Of a stretch of 64,000 nucleotides of DNA, positions 37,976 through 47,300 are shown one piece after another. Every line of letters begins with the position of its first letter. Position 1 is the first letter of the stretch. The position numbers were made by a program, and so were the translations under genes. The DNA comes from Hyalangium versicolor (lineage in GTDB: Bacteria > Myxococcota > Myxococcia > Myxococcales > Myxococcaceae), in the NCBI RefSeq assembly GCF_020103695.1, contig NZ_JAHXBF010000015.1, positions 248,001 through 312,000 of the forward strand, in the 5' to 3' direction. Below the pieces are notes generated by a model that did not search any database, had not been told where the DNA came from, and saw only the letters and a list, made by a program, of their open reading frames with translations.

Positions 37976-40369
37976 ATGACCGTGAGCAACCCACGACGCT
38001 GGCCCTCCGGGCTGCCCCCGGCGATGGAGCAAGCGCTCCCCGTGCTCCTCGGCTTCGTTGCCTTCTTCGTGGCCTACCTGGTCCTCGCGGAGGTCAACTA
38101 CGTCTTCATCTTCCATCCGCAGAAGAGCGCCATCTTCTGGCTGCCCAGCGGCATGGCCCTGGCCTGGTTCGTCCGCACGCCCCGCTCTCGCTGGCCTGCC
38201 TGGCTCCTCGCCAGCGCCAGCGCGGAGCTGCTGATCAACCTCTGGCATGACATCCCACTCTCCGTCTCCCTGGCTTGGGGGGTGATCGACGGGCTCCTGC
38301 CGCTCATCGGCGCCTCGCTCCTCCGCCCTCCGACAGGCCAGCGTTTCGCGTTCGGGCGCGCGGGGGACGTCCTCCGTCTGGTCTTGCTGGGCGCCGGGGT
38401 CGCCGCACTCCCAGGCGCGCTCCTCGCGGCGGCGGCCAACGTCGCATGGCTGGAGCCTGGTGGATACTGGTCCAAGGTGGCCGCCTGGTGGAGCAGTGAT
38501 GCCCTCGGGGTGATTCTCGTCGGTCCCTTCTTCCTGACCTGGAAGGCACCCGAGAAGCCTCGCTTCAGCCGCGCTGTCGAAGGAGTGGCCTTGCTCGCGC
38601 TGCTGACGACCGCGGGGTGGTGGGTGTTCGCCACCATGCAGCCACGGGAGCTCGACGCGGCGCTTCCCTTCTTCCTCCTCCCCGTGATCACTTGGCCGGC
38701 TCTGCGGCTGGGAGTGCGAGGCGCGACGGTGGCCACGGTCATCCTCGATCTGCTGGCGACCTGGCACACGATTCACGAGCGTGGCCCCTTCGCCATGCTG
38801 AACATGGCCCTCGGCACGCGCGTCCTGAACCTGCAGCTCTACATCGCGTTCCTCAATGTGTTCGTGCTGATCCTGGCGGTGGTCGTCGTCAAGGAGCAGC
38901 AGGCGCGCGCCGCCGCCGAGCAAGCGGAGCAGCGCGCCCGGTTCCTCGCCACCGCGACCGAGAGCCTGTCGGCCTCGCTGGACTACATGGAGACCCTCTC
39001 CGCGCTGCCGCGGCTGTGCGTGCAGTCGCTGGCGGACTGGTGCGTGCTCGACGTCATCGAGGACGCCGGGCTTCGGCGCCTGGGCTCCGCGCATCGGGAT
39101 TCCTCGAAGCTGGGGCTCCTCAAGGATCTCACGGAGCGCTATTCGCCCGACAGCCGCTCGCCTCAGCCCGCGGCTCACGCGCTGCGCGCGGGCGAGCCTC
39201 TCCTGCTGTCTCAGGTCACCGACGAGGAGATCCGCAAGCACAGCGTCGACGAGGAGCACGCGCGCTTGCTGCGGGAGCTGGGTACGCGGACGGTGATGGC
39301 CGTCCCGCTCTCCGTCCGCGGGAAGCAGATCGGTGCGCTCTCACTCGCCTCGGCGACGCCGGGCGTTGCGTACGGCCCCGCGGATGTCGTGTTCGTGAAG
39401 GAGCTCGGGCGCCGAGCCGCGATCGCGCTCGAGAACTCGCGGCTGTACGCGGACGTGCAGCGCGGCAAGGCGGAGCTGCGCCAGGCCAACGATGAGCTCG
39501 AGCAACGGGTGGAGGAGCGCACGCGCGAACTCCAGCAGGCCCAGGCGCGGCTGGTGGACACGGCGCGCGAGGTGGGGATGTCCGAGGTGGCCTCCAACGT
39601 GCTGCACAGCGTGGGCAATGTGCTCACCAGCGTCGTCATCAACATCGAGACGATGTCCAAGGAGGTGGGCTCCTCGCGCATTGGCCGGTTGAAACGGGCG
39701 ACGGAGTTGCTGATGGAGAACCGGGAGCACCTGGCGGAGTTCCTGGCCCCGGGAGCGCGCGGCAATCACCTGCCGGAGTACCTGTCAGCGGCGACGGACG
39801 ATCTGGCGGGAGAGCAGACCCGGCTGCTGGAAGACATGGATGTGCTGGGCCGTCACATCGAGCACATCCGCAAGATCGTCCATGTGCAGCAGAACTACGC
39901 CCGGACCGCGCTCATGCCGGAGGAGTGCGACCTGGCGCAGCTCATCGACGACGCCCTGCGGATCCAGCTGGCGGCGCTCGAGCGCCACGGGGTGACCATG
40001 CAGCGCGAGCTGTCACCAGTGCCGCGGCTGAAGGTGGACAAGCACAAGGTGCTGCAGATCCTCGTCAACCTCATCAGCAACGCGAAGGACGCCCTGGACG
40101 CGGCCCCCGAGGGGAGCCGCCACCTGACCATGCGGCTCAGCGCGGAGGGGAAGCTGGCGCGCATCGAGGTGCGGGATGATGGGAGGGGCATCGCGCCGGA
40201 GGTGCGTGAGAAGCTCTTCATGCACGGCTTCACCACGCGCAAGGACGGCCACGGCTTCGGGCTGCACACCAGCGCGCTGGCGGCGCAGCTACTCGGGGGG
40301 CGCGTCACGCTGGAGAGCGAGGGCCTGGGCAAGGGCGCCGTGGCTACGTTGGAGCTTCCGATCCCCTGA
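37976..40369 (+). CDS. MASE1-GAF histidine kinase
   Basis: 797 residues from the ATG at 37976, with GGGAG 5 bases upstream. An N-terminal MASE1 sensor of about eight membrane helices (20-310; SAIFWLPSGMALAWFVRTPR is the typical phrase) is followed by a GAF domain (about 320-480; LCVQSLADWCVLDVIEDAG, ALENSRLYADV), a coiled-coil linker and a kinase core. The phospho-acceptor region reads VASNVLHSVGNVLTSVVINI (H544), the variant H-box found in a group of MASE1/GAF kinases. The ATPase domain has LVNLISNAKDALD, VRDDGRGIAP, FTTRKDGHGFGLH. No response regulator is adjacent, so it is an orphan kinase. Confidence 0.9.
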   Translation: MTVSNPRRWPSGLPPAMEQALPVLLGFVAFFVAYLVLAEVNYVFIFHPQKSAIFWLPSGMALAWFVRTPRSRWPAWLLASASAELLINLWHDIPLSVSLAWGVIDGLLPLIGASLLRPPTGQRFAFGRAGDVLRLVLLGAGVAALPGALLAAAANVAWLEPGGYWSKVAAWWSSDALGVILVGPFFLTWKAPEKPRFSRAVEGVALLALLTTAGWWVFATMQPRELDAALPFFLLPVITWPALRLGVRGATVATVILDLLATWHTIHERGPFAMLNMALGTRVLNLQLYIAFLNVFVLILAVVVVKEQQARAAAEQAEQRARFLATATESLSASLDYMETLSALPRLCVQSLADWCVLDVIEDAGLRRLGSAHRDSSKLGLLKDLTERYSPDSRSPQPAAHALRAGEPLLLSQVTDEEIRKHSVDEEHARLLRELGTRTVMAVPLSVRGKQIGALSLASATPGVAYGPADVVFVKELGRRAAIALENSRLYADVQRGKAELRQANDELEQRVEERTRELQQAQARLVDTAREVGMSEVASNVLHSVGNVLTSVVINIETMSKEVGSSRIGRLKRATELLMENREHLAEFLAPGARGNHLPEYLSAATDDLAGEQTRLLEDMDVLGRHIEHIRKIVHVQQNYARTALMPEECDLAQLIDDALRIQLAALERHGVTMQRELSPVPRLKVDKHKVLQILVNLISNAKDALDAAPEGSRHLTMRLSAEGKLARIEVRDDGRGIAPEVREKLFMHGFTTRKDGHGFGLHTSALAAQLLGGRVTLESEGLGKGAVATLELPIP

Positions 40370-40392
40370 GTTCCATGAACGCCCTGTCGGAG

Positions 40393-40746
40393 TCAGCGGC
40401 GAAAACGCTCTGGTAGTGTGTCGGCAGGCATGGCCATGGCGGACGAGCTCATCGACTTCGAGCTGGAGCGGGGGCGCCACGGCACGCGGCTCGGCCGCGA
40501 GGGTTTGCTTCGGGCCCGACCCATGGGCATCCGCTTCAGATCCCGATACAGCGAGTCGGTGCCATAGAGCACCAGCGTCCTCGCGCCGCCCGCCTCCAGG
40601 GCGTAATGCACCCGGATGCCATGAGCGTCTGGCTGTGCCAGCAGCTCATCGAAGGCACTGCGCTCGAACGCGTAGGAGAGCACCGTTCCGGAGGCGGACG
40701 ACTCCTGGAATCGGGCGATGCTCTCCCGGGCGTGCTCCTGACTCAC
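40393..40746 (-). CDS. Hypothetical protein
   Basis: 117 residues if the GTG at 40746 is used. The frame is open far upstream, but that part is antisense to the SRPBCC gene. A better-looking protein segment runs SQEHARESIARFQES, ASGTVLSYAFERSAFDELLA, GIRVHYALEAGGARTLVLYG, DSLYRDLKRMPM; the middle reads like small cytoplasmic proteins of unknown function that I have seen near bacteroidete and myxobacterial genes. The C-terminus is basic and Ser-rich. Its start is not certain. Confidence 0.5.
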   Translation of the reverse strand: MSQEHARESIARFQESSASGTVLSYAFERSAFDELLAQPDAHGIRVHYALEAGGARTLVLYGTDSLYRDLKRMPMGRARSKPSRPSRVPWRPRSSSKSMSSSAMAMPADTLPERFRR

Positions 40747-40839
40747 GAGATGGGAGTGCTTCGCAACTGCCTGCGCGAGGTGACAGGCGATGACGCCTTC
40801 TCGAGCGCCGCGGTGGCGCACCCGTTCTAGGCTGAAGGC

Positions 40840-41295
40840 ATGGCTCGTTTTCGCTTGGAGACCTTCATCGCCGCGCCGCCCGAGCGGGTGTTCGATCTGG
40901 CGCGTGATCTGGACTTCCACCAGCGCTCCCTGGCGGACACCGGAGAGACGATCGTTGGGGGCCGGACGGGGGGCCTCATCGAGCTGGGGGAGGAGGTGGA
41001 GTGGCAGGCTCGGCACCTGGGGAGGGTGTGGAGGCTGCGCAGTCGCGTCACCGTGCTGGAACGGCCCCAGCTCTTCACGGACGTGCAGGTCCACGGTCCC
41101 TTCGCCAGCTTCGAGCACCGTCACCGCTTCGAGCCCGTAGAGGGTGGCACGCGCATGGTGGACGAGTGGGAGCACCGCGCGCCGCTGGGGTGGCTGGGGC
41201 GGGTGGCGGACTGGCTCTTCCTGTCCCGGCACATGGTGCGGCTGCTGGAGACACGCAACCTGGCGCTGAAGCGGGAAGCGGAACAGGGTGATTGA
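40840..41295 (+). CDS. SRPBCC-family (START-like) protein
   Basis: 151 residues. MARFRLETFIAAPPERVFDLARDLDFH is the typical N-terminal strand and helix of polyketide-cyclase/SRPBCC proteins, followed by GGLIELGEEVEWQARHLGRV and the C-terminal helix. These proteins bind hydrophobic ligands in a deep pocket; the ligand here is unknown. Cytoplasmic, with no signal peptide. It is divergent from the hypothetical gene at 40393-40746. Confidence 0.8.
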   Translation: MARFRLETFIAAPPERVFDLARDLDFHQRSLADTGETIVGGRTGGLIELGEEVEWQARHLGRVWRLRSRVTVLERPQLFTDVQVHGPFASFEHRHRFEPVEGGTRMVDEWEHRAPLGWLGRVADWLFLSRHMVRLLETRNLALKREAEQGD

Positions 41296-41432
41296 AAGAC
41301 CGGTGTCGCTCTTGACTGTTACCGCCCGTCAGCGGTGCGCTTCGAGCCTGGCTCGCTAGAGGAACACAGGAAAGTCCTGGCCATTGCCGATGAAGAGCAA
41401 GGGAGTGCGCATGGAGAGGGGCTACCTCAGCG

Positions 41433-41768
41433 TCACAACGGCATATTGACTGCAACTCCCTCGCGGCCGGAGATCCACTCGCGCAAGTACCGGTTGAGCT
41501 CCCCGTAGAATGACACCGACACCAGATCTGCCACCGCGAAGAGCTCGCGGAGCAGTGACTCCACATGGTTGTTATGCGTTTCGGCCGCGTCAGCGTCGAC
41601 GTACTCCTCAATGATCGAATAATGACCGGGCCTCTGCGTGACAAACCACTGGTAGCGCAACGTTCCCGGCTCGGTCGCAGCGACGGATGCCAGCGCCCGC
41701 GCCACCCGCCGGAACTCTGCATCTCCGTCGGTCCGTGCCCTGAACTCACATAGCACCAGCAGACTCAT
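41433..41768 (-). CDS. Antibiotic-biosynthesis-monooxygenase-like (ABM, dimeric alpha/beta barrel) protein
   Basis: 111 residues. The pattern LLVLCEFRARTDGDAEFRRV, then EPGTLRYQWFVTQRPGHYSI, IEEYVDADAAETHN, matches the ferredoxin-like ABM family, whose members oxidise quinone-like or small aromatic compounds or simply bind them. The conserved EYVDADAAETHN and H positions are present. It faces a DJ-1/PfpI remnant on the other strand, so this region once held a small oxidative-stress or secondary-metabolite gene group. Confidence 0.75.
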   Translation of the reverse strand: MSLLVLCEFRARTDGDAEFRRVARALASVAATEPGTLRYQWFVTQRPGHYSIIEEYVDADAAETHNNHVESLLRELFAVADLVSVSFYGELNRYLREWISGREGVAVNMPL

Positions 41769-41799
41769 ACGATTCTCCTACGCAGGCCGCGCTTCGAGC

Positions 41800-42160
41800 G
41801 TCGGTTCTCGTCGTATCACTCGGCAGGCCAGAAGTCGTCACCACCAGGCACCCGACGGGATACTGGGCTGAAGAGTTTGCGGCCCCGTACAGGGCATTCA
41901 CCAGGGCTGGTCACTCGGTCGTCGTGGCCACTCCTGGCGGTGTCGTGCCGTACGTGGATGTGATGAGCCTGCGCCCTTCTCAACGCTGACTCGGGCCGGC
42001 TGCTCGTCGCGGCGCTCGCTTCGGGCAAACCCCTTGCGATCGTCTGCCACGCGCCAGCCGCGATGCTCGCCACCCAGGTGAGGGAAAGTTCACCCTTCGA
42101 GGGCTACCACATCACAGGCTTCACCAACGACGAAGAGAAGGCCGTCATCTCAGGACTACT
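41800..42160 (+). pseudogene. Remnant of a DJ-1/PfpI-family gene
   Basis: Two frames show parts of one family. First, TGYWAEEFAAPYRAFTRAGH, SVVVATPGGVVPYVD, ending at a stop near 41989; second, after a frame change, SGRLLVAALASGKPLAIVCH (the nucleophile-elbow Cys of the family, C in IVCHAPAAML), then EGYHITGFTNDEEKAV. The middle of the protein is missing. A frameshift plus an internal deletion makes it non-functional. Confidence 0.75.
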
Positions 42161-42188
42161 ACGAATGGGCCTATGAATCTCGACTGTA

Positions 42189-43040
42189 TCACACCTTCTT
42201 CAACTCAGCATAGATCCAGCTATGGTCCGATGCCAATCGTGGCTTGGGCGGCCGATCATCCTTGCCAACCTGTTTGTTGACAACCTGTTCGTTGACCAAG
42301 TCGTAGTTTGCAACCTCTGCATGGACGACCTCATACGCACCTCGATAGAAAAGGTAATCAACCCGATCTTCCCCTACCGGGTACATGCCTTTCGTGTTGA
42401 GAACCTCTTTCAGTCCACTCTTCGCAAAGAACTCCTTCATCGCTTTTTCGTATTCGTTCTTGGCTCCCGGGTCCGTGCTTGCGTTGAAGTCGCCACCAAA
42501 GATGATCGGTTCATCAGGAGGAAATGACTTTACGAGATCCAGCGCATGCTGAATCCCTGATGGGTTTTCTGCTCTGTTGGTGCCATCGTCGTTGTGTGGC
42601 GCCAAGCGTGTCGACAAGACGTGATGGTTCTTTCCATTGACATTAAATGTCGCCACCATTGTCCCGAACTTGGCCTTTGTGCCCTTGTGCACCACCTTGA
42701 TCACTTCGTATTCCCCCCTTTCGGGGATCTTAAGAGGCGGCCATTGAGAGAGAATGGCCATGCCTTTCCCGCTGCCGATGAAAGGAAGGCCCGCTGAATT
42801 AACCTCGCCAAAACCCTTGTGCGAGATTTTGGCCTTTTCTGCGATGACTGCAGCTTGATCGTCCCTGAAGATGCGACTGAGAATGTATGGCTTCCGCACC
42901 TCGTTGAGTAACACAATATGCGGCGACTTCAGTTTGATCGCCTCCACTATCTCCTTTAACGTTGCATCGACCTTTCCTTTTGGGTCTGTTCCTCGGCCTT
43001 CATTGATATTCCAACACATGATTTTCAGCTCTGACTCCAT
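42189..43040 (-). CDS. Endonuclease/exonuclease/phosphatase-family protein, probably acquired
   Basis: 283 residues from the ATG at 43040, with AAGGGAG at good spacing. All core motifs of the EEP fold are visible: MCWNINEGRG (N), LLNEVRKPY (metal-binding E), TRLAPHNDDG, FGGDFNASTD (D and N), VDYLFYRGA and LASDHSWIYAEL (D/H). No signal peptide. The codon use is clearly more A/T-rich than that of the neighbours, with Lys-, Ile- and Asn-rich text, so it is likely foreign. Substrates of this fold include DNA, RNA, sphingomyelin and phosphoinositides; none can be chosen from sequence alone. Confidence 0.85.
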   Translation of the reverse strand: MESELKIMCWNINEGRGTDPKGKVDATLKEIVEAIKLKSPHIVLLNEVRKPYILSRIFRDDQAAVIAEKAKISHKGFGEVNSAGLPFIGSGKGMAILSQWPPLKIPERGEYEVIKVVHKGTKAKFGTMVATFNVNGKNHHVLSTRLAPHNDDGTNRAENPSGIQHALDLVKSFPPDEPIIFGGDFNASTDPGAKNEYEKAMKEFFAKSGLKEVLNTKGMYPVGEDRVDYLFYRGAYEVVHAEVANYDLVNEQVVNKQVGKDDRPPKPRLASDHSWIYAELKKV

Positions 43041-43277
43041 GATGTCTCCCTTCGCTTCAGCCGGCCTATCTGGCTTGGTGGGTCCTACTTATTCACCACG
43101 GCCCGCCTCTCGTGGCACTTGGTAGGAGCTAGGTTGCCACGCGAACTCTCACGGCGCTGTGAAGCTTTTCACTCCTCATGGGTGAAATGATTCACTGCGC
43201 AGTCGATGAAGGAGTATAGGTGGAAGAGATCTCCCGGAAACGCGAGCCAGTGATCCGCGAGACTGCGGTTCATCTGA

Positions 43278-43377
43278 CGAGGTAACGCTTTGAACTGACA
43301 AGGATTCGAGGCGTCGCAGGGCCCGGGCGATCTCGCTGGCCACGATCGAAATCCCGCGCCTCCTGCGGATCGTCTCC
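43278..43377 (-). repeat. Dispersed 100-bp repeat, copy 2
   Basis: Inverse-orientation copy of 24427-24526 (about 85 percent identical by eye). It ends 12 bp before a tRNA-3'-end-like sequence. In one frame it reads ETIRRRRGISIVASEIARAL. It may be the worn end of an integrase or other mobile gene. Bases 43041-43277 before it show no gene. Confidence 0.7.
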
Positions 43378-43388
43378 ACTCCCAGCGG

Positions 43389-43413
43389 CGGGTTCGATTG
43401 CCGCCGCTTCCAA
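43389..43413 (+). other. tRNA-3'-end-like sequence, candidate attachment site
   Basis: The 25-mer reads as a T-arm and acceptor end: GGTTCGATT within a stem, then CGCTTCCA. It lies in a perfect 8-bp inverted repeat (AGCGGCGG at 43384-43391 and CCGCCGCT at 43401-43408). It differs from 51755-51779 at 2 of 25 positions, with further similarity in the 20 bases after it. No complete tRNA is present around it. Confidence 0.5.
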
Positions 43414-43532
43414 GTAGAGCAACCCGCCGCTTTCAAGGCGCCCCCTTCTGAGAACGGGGCTGCGCCCGCATTTTCGGGGCCAAATCCGGTTGTTGGGGAC
43501 CAAAGGAGGACCAAACCGGAGACGGAAACGAC

Positions 43533-43574
43533 ATGAGCAAGACGTGGATCGGCAAGTGGCAGCTCCGCGTATAG
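43533..43574 (+). pseudogene. Thirteen-codon gene start, possibly of a tyrosine integrase
   Basis: ATG at 43533 follows GGAGACGGAAACGAC and encodes MSKTWIGKWQLRV before a stop created where an IS91-family end begins (shared from 43567). The peptide resembles the opening of phage-type integrases (…TW.GKW.VR…), and the position just inside a tRNA-end-like sequence fits an integrase. Thirteen codons are too few for certainty. Confidence 0.3.
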
Positions 43575-43847
43575 GCGGGATAGAGGCCATGTTGCGGGTG
43601 AGGGCAGGAGCGGAGGTGCCGCGGAGGAGCGCTGACAGGCGCCGCCCGAGCCGTGAGCCAAACGGGTGAACAGGCCGCGCAGCCCCTTGAGGTACACGAC
43701 TGCCCAGGCCGCCCTCCCATGGGGTGCGCGGAAGGGGACTGGCCTTTTGGCTCTGGAGAGGCGTAAGCCTCAACACCACGCGGCCTGGGTTGATTCTTGC
43801 GCCGGGGCCAGGCTCACACCTGCCGTGGGCAAGCCCAGGTACTCCAG
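43567..43847 (-). mobile_element. Partial IS91-family element end, copy 1
   Basis: 281 bp identical to 48175-48455 at all but 5 positions with no gaps. On the minus strand it encodes the C-terminus of an IS91-type transposase (EYLGLPTAGVSLAPAQESTQ) followed by the element's 3' end. The remaining transposase is missing: the sequence switches at 43848 to an unrelated gene fragment. Orientation is the same as copy 2. Confidence 0.8.
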
Positions 43848-44394
43848 CAGCACCTCGCTCGCCACCCTGCTCGTGGCGGCGCGCAGATACTCCAGGACCT
43901 GCAACCCGAACACCGACTCCTGGCTCCGCTCCGCATGGCCAGGCCTGAGCGATGTGGAGCTCACGGAGGCCTGTCTTCGAGATGGCCGCTGGCACTACCT
44001 GGGGACCATGGTGGACATCGTCACCCGGGCCCTCACCCTGCCCGCCGGGATGGAGGTCGGGGTGAGCACCTACTCCGACCAGATCACCCCCGTGACCGTC
44101 AACAGCTGGACTCAAGGCACCCGTCTCTGCGGAGCCCCCATCGCCGTCGGTGACACGGCCAGCCCCACCAGGCTTTCCTTCGTCCACCAGTGTGTCACCG
44201 CGGTGGGCACTTCCTTCACCGTCACGCACAACCGGATTGACGGCTCGAACGCGACGGACGTCAGCCAGCGCGTCTATACAGGCTACACGGGAAGCAACGA
44301 GCGCTCCCTGCAATGCTTCGAGAGCGGTACGGTGCCCACCTGCGCCACCAACCAGTCGCTGGCCAGGTACTGGCGCATCTACGTCCGCCAGTAA
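43848..44394 (+). pseudogene. C-terminal fragment of an unknown gene
   Basis: An open frame of 181 codons runs from the IS91 junction to the stop at 44392-44394; its natural start is lost. The text (DVELTEACLRDGRWHYLGTM, TRALTLPAGMEVGVSTYSDQ, RVYTGYTGSNERSLQCFESG) reads like a secreted protein with several Cys. No family recognised. The frame can be read upstream into the IS end, making a chimeric ORF. It overlaps the end of the S8 protease gene on the other strand by 134 bp. Confidence 0.55.
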
Positions 44395-47300
44395 CTGGCC
44401 CTCCCTGCCGGCGGCGGCGCTCGCCCCCGCAGCGCGTGGAAGGCCCCTCGGTCGCGGAGGTTTCGATCGGTGGCACCGGGTCGTCGATCACGACGATCCC
44501 CGGTGTGCAGGTGATGGTGAAGAGGCTGCCTGTGGGGAGCCCATCGTGCGTGGCATACAGCGTGGCGGAGATCGACTGGGTCGACGTGGGGACGCACTTG
44601 ATGGACCAGGATATCAGGCTGCCCGGTGGGAGCGTCACAGGAAGCGTGAGGCCGATCATTCGCAGGCTCGACGCGCTGTTCGGGCCACCGAGGATGCTGA
44701 ACTGGGTGATGCGGAGCGATCCGGTGCCGACGTTGCGGAGCATCGCGCGACCCGTCTGGGAGGAATAGAGCCTCATGGTGCCGACCGGCTCCACGACCTG
44801 GAGCTGGCCCGCGGTGGCATTGCAAGCGAGAGCAATCGAGACCGGTGCGCCCGCATCGTGTTGGAGCGTCAGCGTGCCGATGCGGCTTCCCACCGTGGGC
44901 GGCCCGCACGCTACCGTGACGCTCTTGTTCGCGCCTGGCGCGACCGTGAACGGGAGCGTCGTGATGAGCTGGAAATCGGCACCGCTCAGCGAGTGGCTCG
45001 AGACGAGCAGGGGCGCAGTCCCCGTGTTGGAGACCGTGAACGTCCGGTTGCTCGTCGTGCCGACCAGGAGCGTGCCGAAGTCGAGCCGCGTCGTCGACAC
45101 CGAGAGGATGGGCGCGAGACCCCGGCACGACAGCCCCACGACAGCCGAGCCTCCATCGCTGGTGAGCGTGAGCGCTCCCGTGGTGCTCACGGCGGTGGTG
45201 GGCAGGCAGCGCACCGTGAGGTTCGCCGACGCACCGGCAGCAAGGGGCCCCGGCAACGCGCCCACCACCGAGAACGCGGCGTTGTTCACCGTGGCGAGCG
45301 AGACGGTCAGCGGCGCCGTCCCGGAGTTGGTGACGGTCAGCGGCAGGTCGACGCTCCCCCCCACTCGCACATCCCCGAATGCCAGCGACGTCGGCACCGA
45401 GAGCACCGGAGCGAAGCCGCGGCAGGCCAGCCCCGCGGGGGCCGAGCCCCCATTGCTGAAAATGAACAGCGTGGTGGAGTAGCTCACGGCCGCCGGGGGC
45501 AGGCAGCGCACCGTGAGGTTCGCCGATGCACCGGGAGCGATGGGGCCCGGCAGCGCGCCCACCACCGAGAACGCGGCGTTGTTCAGCGAGGTCCCCGTGA
45601 GGATGAGGGGCGCCGTGCCCTGGTTGGTGATGGTCAGCGGACGGTCCGCGGCCTCACCGACCCGCACATCTCCGAAGCCGACAAACTCCTGTGCCCGGAT
45701 CTCCGCCGCGTAGCCGCGGCACGACAGCGAGACGGAGGCGTTCCCCCCGTCGCTGACGAATGAGAGGGTGCCGGTGTACGTCGAAATCCAAGGCGGCTGG
45801 CACGTCACCTGGAAGTTCACGGAGCCGCCCGGAGGAATGACGCCAGGAACGGTCAACGGAGTGTTGGGGTAGAAGGGGCCCCCGCCCAACGAGAAGTTCG
45901 AGACGGTGAGCGGCGCGGTGCCCGTGTTGGTGAGCGTGGCCACCCGGCCCACGGCGGTGTTGACCGGCACATCCCCAAACACCAGCCCCGCCGGAGACAC
46001 CGAGAGCACCGGCGCGACGCCACGGCAGGAGAGCCCCACGGAAGCCGGGATGCCGTTGCCGGAGAGCGCCAGCGTGCCGGAGGAGAACACGGCCGATGAA
46101 GGCACACAGCGCAGCGTGAGGTTCGCCGAGGTACCGGGCGCGATGGGCCCCGTCGGTGCGTTGACCCATGAGAACGCGGCGCCTGTCACCGAGACAATCG
46201 AGAGCGTGAGCGGGGCCGTGCCGATGTTGGTGACAGCCACCGTCTGGTCCGAGGCGGTCCCCACGCGCACATCCCCAAATGCGAGCGACGTGGGCGAGAG
46301 ATCGAAGCCACGCGCCGCCCGCACCGCGGCATACGCATCCACCAGGCCGGTGCCACAGCCTCCGCCCGGGCACTCTGTCCAGGTCATGGGCCGAGCGGTG
46401 GACTTCAACTTCTCCTTGAGCTGCGCGGGCGTGAGCCCGGGATTCACCGAGAGCATGAGCCCGAGCACGCCAGCCACATGGGGCGCCGCCAACGAGGTGC
46501 CCGACAGGTAGCGGTAGCAGTGATCCCACGGCCCAGGCGTGGCGGTGGCCGCGGTCCACGTCGACACCACACCTTGGGTCCCCAGCCAGGGATCGGTGGA
46601 ACCCGCGTCGTAACGAGGGCACGACACGCCGATGTCTTCTCCCCAGTGGCTGGTGCCCTCGAGCCCACCCCCAGGCGCGGTGATGTCAATCCTGTAGCCC
46701 TGCGTGCTGTAGCTGGCGCGAGCGCCTCCCGGCGCGCTGGCCCCGACGGCGAGCGAATTGTTGCAGTTGGCCGGGAATTGAGCGTCGTACATGCTGCCAA
46801 AGTTCCCGGCCGCCACCACCACGGTCACCCCCTGGGCCACCGCGAAGTCGATCGCATCTCTGATGGCAAAGTTGGCGCCGAGGTTGCACGAAGTCTTCTC
46901 ACTCATGCTCAGGTTGACGATGTCGGCTCGCCGCGGCCCATTCTGATCAGGGGTGATCTGTCCCCCCGCCCAACGGAGAGCCTCGACGACAGCGGAGCGC
47001 ACGTTGCCTTGGGTGTCCCCCGTGCGCAGCGGAATGATCGTGCAGCCCCAGCACACGCCCACACCGCCTCTCCCGTTGTTGGGCTGTGCCCCCACGACGC
47101 CCGCCACATGGATGCCATGGTGGTAGGTGCCTTCCGCGGTGGGATCGTCATTGCCGTCGACGAAGTCCTTGCCAGGCCCCCAGAGCAGATCGGGGTGCTC
47201 GGTGCGTCCGCTATCGAGGATGGCGATGCGCACGCTGCTCTGGCCGGTCGTGATGTCCCAGGCCTGTGGCAGGTGGAGGGAGGTGTCATAGTTCCAGATC

